From Hofstenia miamia (lineage: Eukaryota > Xenacoelomorpha > Acoela > Hofsteniidae), in NCBI GenBank assembly GCA_900660155.1, contig CABFPE010000121.1, positions 1,528,767 to 1,592,766 on the forward strand: a stretch of 64,000 nucleotides of DNA, written 5' to 3'. How positions within the stretch are numbered: the stretch's first letter is position 1; each line of letters opens with the position of its first letter. Positions 44,671 to 55,150 of this stretch are shown one piece after another. The notes beneath the pieces are model-generated. The model made no database searches and was not told the DNA's origin. It saw only the letters and a list, made by a program, of their open reading frames with translations. The position numbers were made by a program, and so were the translations under genes.

Positions 44671-47175
44671 AAAGGCTAATGGAAAACAGCAAAAACACAT
44701 GAAATGATGTGTGCCCAAGCCGAAAAAAGTGCCTTCAGACAACAATGATAATTCAACAGAAAAATCTATAGAGAACCCCACTCAATTAGTGAAAAGTCTT
44801 CATATACACGCCCAGAGTAATTACAGATGAAAAACAGGTCTGCAAACTATCATTCAATTACGAAAATATTGCCACACAACAATTACGAACTCAACAATAA
44901 GAAAATCACACACTTCCAAAATATCAAATGAATGTTGCATGACATAGAGCATGCCAGGATATCAAAACTCAACAAATTCGAAATAATAAAATCTGATGAC
45001 GAATTCTACCTCACCCCAGATGCAAAAAATTCATAGAAGAAACGTTTGACGAGGAATATCAACAAAAACTTTCTTCCCCATAAGTTTGCACACACAACCA
45101 AACCACGTTGCTAAATCTAATATCTTTAATAAGGAATGGTCTATTAACATTGCAACATTGCCTTTAGATCTATCAGATGATGAAACGCAAAGCAGTCACG
45201 ATCAAACCTCACAGCCGCCCCAAAACAACTAAACAGCAATCAAGTCCACCTGAATCACCTTGCAGGAAGTTCTCAGGGTCCTTCAATGTACTTAATCAGA
45301 TCTCGGACGTCTCCAGCTGCAGGACGTTCTCAGCTACCAATGACGAGCAGATGCCAACTACATTGACATCAACAATACACAAAAGGAGTGGTGAACCTTC
45401 TACAGCCATACCTAGCAAACGTCACATTCCTACTCAAATACCGTCTCTAACCTTGTCTAAAACCAGCAGTCAACAAGACTCCCACTTCCAAGAAAGACAA
45501 CAGAAACTATCCATTATTGGGGAAGGCTAAATGGTACATCCCTATTTCATCACATCATGCCACTGTCAATACATAACCCACAACAATATATCAGAAGAAA
45601 CTCAAAACTCCATACCAGTGATCTTAACAGTCAGAGAAAACACAGCCAGCAGCAAAGCACTACTGACTATCATAGACAAGGAGAAATGGCCAACCAGTGA
45701 ACACAATCATCTTCTACCCTGAGTCATTTCTATCCAAACTCACAAGAAATTACAATAGAAGCATGGTACACACAACCTTCAACAACAACATACATCTCAA
45801 ATGTATCCTAAAACTGCTAAAAAACCGAAGAAAATGCAAAAATCTAGAGTGCCTCAACATTGACTGGTCATCGTTAAATCTGGTATACATACTTAAGCAA
45901 CATGAAAAAGGTGACCCAAAAATGGTGCAACACCTAAACCTCATACTAGTTGAGGCCCATGCTTACAATATCACCGTAAACTTCTTCTACATCAAAGACA
46001 CGTCGCCACTACCAGACAATGTCCTCAACTTGGAAAGTTACCTAGAATCATTCTTCACTATCTGAAAAAACACATTAGCCAGAACAACAGTTAAGCGAAC
46101 ACCTTCAGTCACAAATCTCCCTACCAATAGACGTCACAAAAATCACAACAGGATTCTCCTTCCAACAAAAACAAAACTCCATAAATGAGATCAATGAAAG
46201 ATGGAAAACAGTGCAAGCCAAACACATCACAGAAGAGCCATGGCCCTCCATCAACATAGAATCTCTGTCCCAATACTACATGGAAAACATTGAAAAACTC
46301 CTATCTCAAATCATCAAAGCCACAGACTTCAACGTTAAAAAAGACTTCCAATCACAACTTTTCACTGAACAACAAGTCCCCAAAATAACAACCACATCCG
46401 CACTATGGCTCATATCTATCTTCTTAACAGAAAATCCTAACATGCTCTTACCTATCTCAAAAGCAAAAAGAATCTCACTTGCTAAACAATGTTGCTACAA
46501 AATTGCAATCACCCCCATATGAAGAAAAACGAAAAATTGGCAACCAACAAGAGCACCCACCTCACCACTCAAAAAGTTTCAGCAAAGTGTTAACACCTAC
46601 GAGAAAACTCTACTAAGCATCATCAACAGAGAAAACGCCTTGGGACGCACCTCGCCAATAATCTTACAAAATATTCTCGCTATTCATGAAAGTGACATGG
46701 ATTTCTTACACCCCACACACGAAAATACATGTGGGGTGCAACAAAAGGGTCACACTTATTAAAAACAAACGATATTAATGGACCACTAACAACCGAAATA
46801 CTACAACAAAGAATGCCACATAGCATGCAATCATACTTGCAACTATGCCGAAATCATAACATCAAGGAGAAAAACAAAGCACTGTTTCAGTACCTTCAAA
46901 CATCCTACCCAGAAATAACCTACAGCTTAACACAAATCACTAAAGACCCACAAGCATACAAGGTCACTTAAAACCAATTAAAGTCATAAATCTGATACCA
47001 AAAACCGAGACAACACTTGAACAAGAAGAAAAACTGCTTGCAGAGTCCATCTTACAACTCTCCCCACACATTCAACGTCTACTAGAAGACATCACAAACG
47101 AAAAAATCTCGCAAATGGAGAAAATACACACCCCTACATGGATTCACGCAGAACATCAAAACCTTCTATAGCTGC
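44671..47175 (+). mobile_element. T-poor A/C-rich tail of the LTR-element fossil, unknown reading frames
   Basis: The strand skew of the polymerase region continues for 2.5 kb past integrase: the plus strand is rich in A and C, poor in T and G. Coding-like stretches at 45177-45530, 45697-46065, 46211-46522 and 46729-46971 have no family I recognise. The position after integrase is where some Ty3/gypsy lineages carry an additional gene, but nothing here identifies an envelope protein. It is broken in several places. The skew ends abruptly at about 47175. Confidence 0.45.
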
Positions 47176-48818
47176 TAAGTTCATTCCAAAAAGTAAAGTT
47201 GCAAATGTGCAACTCCGGGCAATGATGGTATCATAATTTTTACATTATTAAGGAATTGATCATATCTATTGTATATCAAATCAATATTCGTGGTTTATAT
47301 GTTTTTTAATGAATTCTATTATAAATGAGCTTGTAGATGCAAAAAATTTACCCAAATAAATGTGGGGACAATATAATTATCTCTCCTAGTAGTGTATGTT
47401 TACAAAGGGCTTCCAAACACCTACCCATTGATTTGTTAATGACTCATTCTGTCGTTTTCACATTTTCAAGCAAATTTACGAACATTCAATTTGCAACTTT
47501 CTATATCTCTATTGCCGGATTTGCAAATACTTGTATGCAACCACATCAGAAAAAATAGTGAAATATTTACATGCTCAATTCAATGTTGTAATATCATTGC
47601 TATGCTCCTTTGATGTACGAAAACAAAAGGAATATTTTTTTAGATTTCTGTGCTTGGGAACTAAGGGTTAATTAGTAAAGGATTGGTATAAAATGTAGAA
47701 AACCGCACCCATTATTGCATACTAGTTTGATTAATAGCACAAAAATGTGTGCAATGCGTTCTAACCTAAATACCAAATGATTTGTAATTCTTGTATTTTA
47801 TAATCATTGTTCCGTTAATTTTCATGCATTATTCAAATTTATTTGATCATGGACTGTCTTGGACAAAGAATGCTTAAAATGTTGACCCACTTCAAATTTT
47901 CATTTAAGAGTATAAGCAAATGTATAATTTGATAATACTACCAGATTCTAACATTTAATGCCCCACTATTGATTTCACCAGAATAACAAATTATATAGAT
48001 TTGACGAAGAATATATTAATGCAATGTTGAAAATTTCTTTTAAAGCATATTGCTGAAGCTGAGTTCGTTGAAAAGATTAGCAAGTTTTCTTTGAAAATTT
48101 CTAATTTTTCAAGAAGATTTAAATTCTCTTCATACTTAGTGTTAATGTATTTATAATGTTTTGAGCCCATGGAAGCAACAAAGAACTTTTACTGTTTCTT
48201 GATATGTGCAAAGATATTCCAAACCCATTGAGGGGTGCCGTGCACAAATTTTTTTAGCGATCATGAATTGGTTCAAAAATCCCTCGTTGTTTATGGTTAA
48301 TAACTATATTGGAATATTCTTAAAAGCATTAGTTGTATTCCCGCAATCTTAGCCCAACATTAGTAGGCTTACTACATGTATGGATTCAATTTGCTGTAAA
48401 ACTTATAGTCCTCTTTTTCTCATTATCGTTCATTGCTCCCTCTTTACGCAAATTCCAAGTTGATACACCGGAATAATATTTGGAGTTGTAGTAAACGAAT
48501 GCCAAATGAATAAACATCGTAAGCAATCAGCTAGAGTCAAATGTAATATTAAATTTTATGGGACTATCAACACAAATAGACATAGACTGTTCAAATTTCA
48601 ATGTTAGAAAAAATGAGTCATTATAATAGAGCCGAAAACACATTTTGAGGGCATTTATCATGGACAAAAATGTCTTTTCCTTACAGTGCAAATTTAAATG
48701 TTTTAAGATTTGTAAATTTTAATGTAAACTACAACATAGTCATTAACCCCTAAGGTACTTGAACTTAGAAATGTATTCACAATAAGACTGAAATTCAGGG
48801 TGTAAAGACAACACTTAC
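47176..48818. other. AT-rich stretch without a recognisable gene
   Basis: Base composition returns to background immediately after the A/C-rich element. No motif is recognised. Confidence 0.5.
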
Positions 48819-48865
48819 TGGGTACCTTGTGCATGCATATTTGATAAAACATGAATGTTTATTTG
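48819..48865 (-). CDS. Candidate second exon of an unidentified gene
   Basis: Forty-seven bases lie between a strong acceptor (aaatttcag) and a strong donor (GTAAGTG). The frame is open, QINIHVLSNMHAQGT plus two bases, and joins in phase to the candidate first exon 84 bases upstream. The product is not recognised. Later exons were not found. Confidence 0.35.
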
Positions 48866-48949
48866 CTGAAATTTATGCAACATTGACATTATTTTCCAAT
48901 AACATATCTACTGTGAATTGAAGAAATGAATAAAAATATTTAAATTTAC

Positions 48950-49003
48950 CTTTGATTTCATGGCTTTACCCCTAGTTTCAATTGAACTCGTGTCTGTGGC
49001 CAT
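48950..49003 (-). CDS. Candidate first coding exon of an unidentified gene
   Basis: The ATG is in acceptable context (gattATGGCC) and opens 18 codons, MATDTSSIETRGKAMKSK, ending exactly at a GTAAAT donor in phase 0. The family is unknown. Support comes from the start context, donor and phase match with the next candidate exon. Confidence 0.38.
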
Positions 49004-50387
49004 AATCAGATCAATATGTTAGTTTGTTGACTCCCCTTTCGAGTTCAATTGGCTATTATTTTGCAAATGTTGCTTGTCGTTCTCACTTTGATAAATATAC
49101 TCTGATAAGGCACAATCTTCTTGAATTGATTCAAGCATCACAATTATGCAATTTTTTCGTTAAAATTTTTAGAACGATATGCAAGTATTGAAGGTAGATT
49201 TTGCTGTATCTTAGTTGTTTAGGATTCGTGAATAAGACTTTTCGTCGTCTGCATATTTCACGATACCACATACTAGACTGGGTACCAATTAGACAATGTG
49301 CTAACAATTCATTTCAAACATTCCAAAGTGAAAAGGATCAGAAAATTAATCTAAATTAATTTGTATGTAAACCTAATCATTATTGTCTTGAACAGGCACC
49401 AGTTAAATTGGCATTCTTAAAATTTCAAAATGCTCAGGCTTGATAATGATATGCCTCGAAATGAGTATCAGCCAGGGTAAACTCAGAAGGTAATCCAATT
49501 AAGCTGAACACGCCATGGTAAATAGGGTATTTTCAGAGGTGTAGTGGGGCGGGAGTCCATGGAGGCTCGGCCCCAATTGTTAAACTTTTTATGCTAAGGG
49601 TGTGAGCCTATGGGGGCTCATCATATTTAAAAATTCAGACTTTTTCATTTCATTTTCTAACAATCCACTAGCCACCCAGTGGCAAACTGATCTATTAAGT
49701 GGTCAAGCAATCCACAGCCTGAAACTCGTAATTTATGAATAAAACCAATGCAACATTTCACCTGAAATCATTCTGTGATAAGATTTACACGGTTTACCTC
49801 CAATGACAAAATTAGAATAGAAGTACAAAAGATGGCTAAGGATCTTGATATCCAGGTTAGAAAAGTTGGTTGGGTGATCGACATACGGTGAATAGCCACT
49901 ATTAATAATACAGAATGACTATTTGGCTCTTTTACTCATTTTTGTAGTCGTGCAAACAATGCTGGAGAGGAGTACAAGAATACATATACAGTAGACTTTG
50001 CCTAATATATCTACGTTAGGACCAAGCTATTTTGGATTTACTACACTACAACAGCGCTTACTCCGTGAGAATAAATTTATATCAGTTTCAAATGCGAAAA
50101 TTATGGAATGGAAACCAAATTTCTACAAATAGCAAATTTAATGAGATTATCAACATAATTGGAAGTATATGCACCTGCTAGTTGTTTTGTTGAATGAATA
50201 ATGAAGCAAACAAAATAATTAATGGTAATTTTCATCTATCGTAGATTTCCTAGTACTATCCAAATGATTTAATACCTAAGAGGAAAATTACAGACACTAA
50301 AAGGGTATATCCATTGCTAGGCAATTTATAGAAATCTCAACAAATGTCCTTATACCTAACCTAAGAGCACATTGGGTAACCACCGGC
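49004..50387. other. AT-rich stretch without a recognisable gene
   Basis: No coding family and no clear repeat were found. A promoter for the candidate exon pair could lie here, but no diagnostic element is visible. Confidence 0.5.
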
Positions 50388-50547
50388 CAGACACTGGAAA
50401 TAATTTATTGAAATATATTTTGAACCAAAATAAATTATTTTTATTTTAAGAACAAAAAATAAATAATTGCAATTATTATTATTTTTTTTGCAATTATTTT
50501 CAAAATTACAACACAAGATAAAAACATTATTCAATGATTTTCAACAG

Positions 50548-51687
50548 TTACTCAGCAGTTTCTTTATTGATAACCAAATCCAGCACTGAGGAATCCCAAA
50601 ATCGCCTGTTAACCTTCAAGAACATGACGATTTCCAAATGCATGGGTGTCATGTTTTTGCGATGTGGGCTCATGACTTGCTTAGCTGAACTGAACAGACG
50701 CTCGACCAGGTTGGAAGTTGGCGGCACCCAACTTAAATGACATGAAGCGGAGACTTTCTTTTTTTTCAAAGCAACTTCAGCAAAGTTAAGTGAGCTTGGC
50801 TGATCAGGAACAACAGAAATTTCATTTTCTCCAAAAACAGACGCCAGAATATCGGTTTCATCTTGAGCCAAATCTTCAAATAATATAGAATTGCTGATAG
50901 CATTCTCCAGTAGTGGTGAATGAACGATAGTCGAGTTCTTTTCGAGATAATTTCGGAATAGTGGAAATTCTTCTATCAAAGAATCGAAGAGTATGCGCAC
51001 ATCCCCAAGGTTAATATCTTCTTCCTGTAAGTTAAGTGTGACAGAATTAATTTTCTGGAGTGCTGAGAATAAGGTTTTCAGTTCTAGCGCCTCTGTCGGC
51101 GAAAGTAACAAAACAGCCATATTCGGGTCTGTGCTGTCAATGAACGGTGTCAATTCAAAATATCGCCTAATCATTGCAAACGTTGAAGACCACCTTGTAG
51201 CATTTCGAAGAACGGGACGAAGAAATGTCTTATGTCGGAGCTTTGCTGCTTCTTTTAGAGTACTGATGGCCTTCATGAGTCTAGCTACTTTTTCGATTGT
51301 CGGCTCGTGTTTTTCTAATTGGCTTTTTACAGCCAAGTTGAGACGATGACTAGCACACCCAATAAACGGTTCACCAATTTTGTCTGCAATAGCCTTGTTG
51401 AGGTTTTTGTTGTCACCTGTCACGAATTGAATATTTTCGAGGGACTTTCCAAACAAAGATAAAACAAATGTAATGAAATCTATGTGTGAATTTGCGTTCA
51501 TGCATTCTTCTTCAATCAGGGGCGAAAGTGCGAGCAATACGACTTCCTGTTTGTGATCGTGAGCAAATAAAGCAAAGACACCCAAGTAGTGTGACATATT
51601 GTGTGACCAACCGTCTATTATTAGTGCAAATTTGCAGGGTGAATATGCCTTGATTTTCTTTTCGACTTCTTTTGTAACTTCCTCCAT
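50548..51687 (-). CDS. hAT transposase, main open frame (379 aa)
   Basis: The frame is open for 379 residues. CKFALIIDGWSHNMSHYLGV carries the first catalytic Asp and VTGDNKNLNKAIADK the second. GCASHRLNLAV holds the CxxH motif, and RNATRWSSTFAMIRRY the conserved substrate-contact block. PTSNLVERLFSSAKQVMSPH with HRKNMTPMHLEIVMFLKVN is the C-terminal dimerisation region, and its Glu is the likely third catalytic residue. The whole set is consistent with the D, D, E triad of Hermes-type hAT enzymes, which cut and paste DNA in the nucleus. The Met used by the frame is internal. The true protein began with the BED finger encoded upstream, separated by one stop and one frame change. A typical hAT has about 600 residues, and this one is shorter in the insertion domain. 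Confidence 0.85.
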   Translation of the reverse strand: MEEVTKEVEKKIKAYSPCKFALIIDGWSHNMSHYLGVFALFAHDHKQEVVLLALSPLIEEECMNANSHIDFITFVLSLFGKSLENIQFVTGDNKNLNKAIADKIGEPFIGCASHRLNLAVKSQLEKHEPTIEKVARLMKAISTLKEAAKLRHKTFLRPVLRNATRWSSTFAMIRRYFELTPFIDSTDPNMAVLLLSPTEALELKTLFSALQKINSVTLNLQEEDINLGDVRILFDSLIEEFPLFRNYLEKNSTIVHSPLLENAISNSILFEDLAQDETDILASVFGENEISVVPDQPSSLNFAEVALKKKKVSASCHLSWVPPTSNLVERLFSSAKQVMSPHRKNMTPMHLEIVMFLKVNRRFWDSSVLDLVINKETAE

Positions 51688-52045
51688 GTAATACTGATTT
51701 ACCAGATATATTGTCTAAGCTGGAGTACTGGCGTGTCTTCTCACTGTCCGGAAAATTGATGCAGTGGTTGTCGGTAACAATCCAATCGATCCAGTTATAA
51801 AGCAGTTTCGCTTTTTTGGACGCTTTCTAGTTCGAAGCAGTTTCAATACAAGCACTTTGTAAACCACTTTTGTCTGACAACTCCTTTAGATAATTCGGGT
51901 GATCGACGGTAATATGGTTTAAAAGGTTTGCATACCCTGTATTCGGGCGTTGTTTGCGTTTACGGCCGCACTTGCAAACATACTCCCCTTTTTCAACTTC
52001 CGTAAAATAATGCTCAACGATCTGCTTATTCATTCGTGGAGGCAT
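51688..52045 (-). pseudogene. hAT transposase N-terminus: BED zinc finger and linker
   Basis: MPPRMNKQIVEHYFTEVEKG leads into YVCKCGRKRKQRP, GYANLLNHITVDH, a BED finger (Cys pair, then His-x4-His) that binds DNA ends. The frame meets a TAG after the finger, and in the same frame continues KLLYNWIDWIVTDNHCINFP and EKTRQYSSLDNISGKS before shifting by one into the main frame. The corresponding linker in the 27.3-kb hAT is IHNWIAIEWLCVGMKPFSFV, so the order is conserved. Confidence 0.75.
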
Positions 52046-52430
52046 ATTGATATGCTAGCACTCAAATTGTAAGTCACAATGCTATACGCAATGCAGAACT
52101 GAATATTTCTAGTTGCGCCTGATTGGTTGGTTGTTTGCAACGCTGATGATGCAGTTTGCACAGCCGCCGCAGGTTGACCGCTAATGCACTGAATAACGTG
52201 AGAGCTAGCAACGAGCCTTGTCTGTAAACAAATAAATTGTGCCTCAGCGATAAAAATGCCAAATTCCCAGGCAGGCAAAAGAACCATATATTCAGTGACA
52301 GAAAAGCACAATTATTTTGAAATTATTTTTTCCCAAAAATAAATTATTTTTATTTTCTGTTGGTAAAATAAATTATTTCAATATTATTTATTGAAATTAT
52401 TTCAATAAAATTATTTATTTCCAGTGTCTG

Positions 52431-54126
52431 AGAATTACTTGCTTTGGAGGCACTTTTTCCACAAGTCAGAGCTGATGCTCTTTGAAAGCAACAAAGGCGT
52501 CTATTTTTCTGCATCTAAGACTATTGAGACCATATTGCTATCAAACAAGACAATGCTGGAGGCTCAGGAGTACTTACTTTTACATGACTACCTTCGTCAA
52601 GTTCGATCTCCTCTCTCTCTCTCTTTCTCTCTCTCTCTTCGTCATCCACAATGTCGTGGACTAACTCATTAAGCATGTTTTTTCCTTCACGTCCGAAACT
52701 ATAACATCACCAATCAATAGCCATCTACCAAGTTCGTTTTCAATCAATCCAGTAGGAGCGATAGTAAATTCGATTCTTCATTGACCAGTTTCGCCCCAAA
52801 AGCAGTAAATCCGGCTTTGATCTAACCGTTTTCGATGTTCCAATAAACTTATTTCATACTCAGTATCATCTATGATATAGCAATTTGAATGTGTTTGGCG
52901 GTCATTCTCTTCTTAGAAAAATTGGATTTAATAAAAGTTGAGTTTTCAATGTAGACAAATTTGGATGTATTAGGGATTGATTTATTATCAATTGATTTAT
53001 AAAGCTTACTGTATTATAAAGCGTCTACTGTATTACATTAGTAAGCGAAATACAGTCGGTTGGGTTTGTAGAGGATTCGGTTGCTTAGACACCATTCAGC
53101 TGATGATAGGCAAAGCAGATTTGTCAAACCGAAGCTACCAGAGATCTACAATAACTACAGTTGAATTGCTAATTTAGTTTTTTTGTTTTAGTGTTTCATT
53201 GTTGCAAACCGAATAGGAGTGTGTGTAAGCATTTTATGACAGATGAGGTCCCAAAATTTTTGAGCTTAACAAGGTCCCCATTGTCAACAAAATAGGACTA
53301 CACTGGGTATTTTGCATGCGCTGTATACATTTTCTGCTAAATTTGTAGATCGTTTGTATGCCTTCAAACTGCGAATGTACCTTAATTAAGTAAATTTTAT
53401 GCAGCTCAGCTGAACATCAAGCATGTAAAATTTAGTTCCTTTGCAAAAAATATTTTAAAAACGCGAAAATTCTCTAGTACTCATGTAAGATCCTGACAAG
53501 CAGAATAAAGAAAAATGGGATTATATAAAAGGACAGAGTATCATAAAATATACAAATTGATCAGAACTAAACATGAGCAGAATGCCCAAAGACTTACTTC
53601 TCTACAAAATGTCAGGGAAAATTATTCAGTTTTCACAAAATGTGCAAAATGGCATTTCTCAAGCTCATAGATTCTACTTAATTGATTACATTAAATACGT
53701 AATATTAATACTTATCCTGAATAATCTAAGAGAGCACATTTTTGAAAAAAAAGTATTTTTTGCAAATACCAGAAAATGTATTGATTTATTAAACTTTTTC
53801 ATAAATAACACATATCAACTAGTATCTTATTATAACAATTTTCCTAATCTTTGAAACATAATGACCTCTAACTTCCCATGAATCAAAGTATTTTATAATT
53901 TTCGTGTTGTTAAACTGACATTCAATATGCAAAATTGATTCTTACTTGGAAATGGATATCGGCAAAAGACTGTACTTTCGGCGAAAAACTGCAGTTTAGA
54001 ATTTAAGCAATTTATTTGCATAGTTTAAACTAAATAACAGTTTGATTTGATTCCAAATAAACAAAATTATTGAATAGTTAATAGACTTTAGAATTATGGA
54101 GTATTCCTTCTTTGTTGTTATCTCTT
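52431..54126. other. Stretch without a recognisable gene; one CT microsatellite
   Basis: Frames at 52424-52672, 52977-53177 and 53573-53854 are open by chance as far as I can tell and show no family. Confidence 0.5.
52608..52639. repeat. (CT)n microsatellite
   Basis: A CT run with one TTT interruption. Confidence 0.93.
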
Positions 54127-55150
54127 TTAAAAATAATTTCGTAAAATAGGCTTAGATTGTTTAACCAATCTAAATTTCTTAGGCATTTCATTGTAAGTTT
54201 CAGAAGCTTTAACAAGGAAGGAATTGATTCCATGACTATTTTTTATAAACCCTTTTTTAAAAAAGCAAAGCTTGCTAAGCAAATGTTCACGAATGAATGA
54301 ATGGGCAAATTTATGTAGGCAGGCTAAATTTTGTATTGTCATGTTGGCCATTTCATTAATAGCAGTCCATTTGACATTGTGAGCACCTACAGTCAAAAGC
54401 GCCTAGTTAATCAAGAAGTGTGTAGGAATGAAGGCTTTAATAATGCTTAATTTCGAATTAAATGGCAATTTGCAAATATTAATATTTAAAAATCTAAAGA
54501 GATTCAAATTAGCATGAAAGGAGACTCCAAGATACATTACTTCTCTAAAAACAAGTATTTTTGTGCCGGTAGCCTAGGGGGAGTGAAGCATTAAAAATTG
54601 CAACTTTCCCAGATTTAATGTAAGTTCAAGGATTTCCGATGTCATATGCGTCACAGAAATTGACCTGTAATTCATGGGATTAGTGCGACCTTTACTTTTA
54701 AAAACGTCTGTTACTATCGCAAATTTGAGAATCCTGGGAAAGTATGAGTGTCTTATGCACATGTTAAGCAAAGACGTCAAAATTTCATGTTTCTTGAAGA
54801 GGTGACTTTAGCATAAAATTTGGTACATTGATTGAACCTTTCAATTTTAGAGTTTTTATAGACTCCAATGTTTTTCAAAAAATTTATAAGTAGAAATTAA
54901 ACCAGAGTACATTTTAGTGCCACATGCAGGTATTCTATAAAAATATGGAACAAATTCTCCATTATATTTTCAAGCATTTACAAATACAGAATTCATGTAT
55001 TCAAAAATTTCATTAGTACTTGTAAGCATTCCATTTGGGCTGTTTATTTTTGAGATGGGCATTTGGTAACATTTGCGACTATTTGACAAGGAGTTTACAA
55101 AGTTCCACGTTTCCCGTTTTCTTTCGAGATTCACTGAGTGTACATTACAT
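54127..55150 (-). mobile_element. LINE (non-LTR) relic lacking the RT catalytic core
   Basis: Minus-strand frames give RKRETWNFVNSLSNSRKCYQ, INSPNGMLTSTNEIFEYMNS (linker between endonuclease and RT), then PRILKFAIVTDVFKSKGRTN and NYRSISV (RT entry, normally NYRPIS). Soon after come GKLQFLMLHS, VMYLGVSFHANLNLF (normally KYLGV.ID..L.F) and the C-terminal region ending FIKNSHGINSFLVKASETYN. The span between NYRSISVTHMTSEILE and GKLQFL, which should hold the palm with YADD, is missing. So an internal deletion has removed the core. Stops and shifts occur elsewhere. It belongs to the CR1/RTE/Jockey group in the broad sense. Confidence 0.78.

Larger units (their letters stand above)
50388..52430 (-). 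mobile_element. hAT transposon, best preserved in the window (2.04 kb)
   Basis: The left end CAGACACTGGAAATAATTTA and the inverted right end CAGACACTGGAAATAAATAA form strong terminal repeats, followed by AT-rich subterminal AATTATTT words. Flanking 8-mers (CCACCGGC and AGAATTAC) do not match, so the target duplication is lost or one end has been rearranged. The transposase is on the minus strand and mostly open. Confidence 0.85.

Noticed and set aside
50993-51349. Plus-strand 118-aa frame
   Set aside because: It is antisense to the hAT transposase frame.
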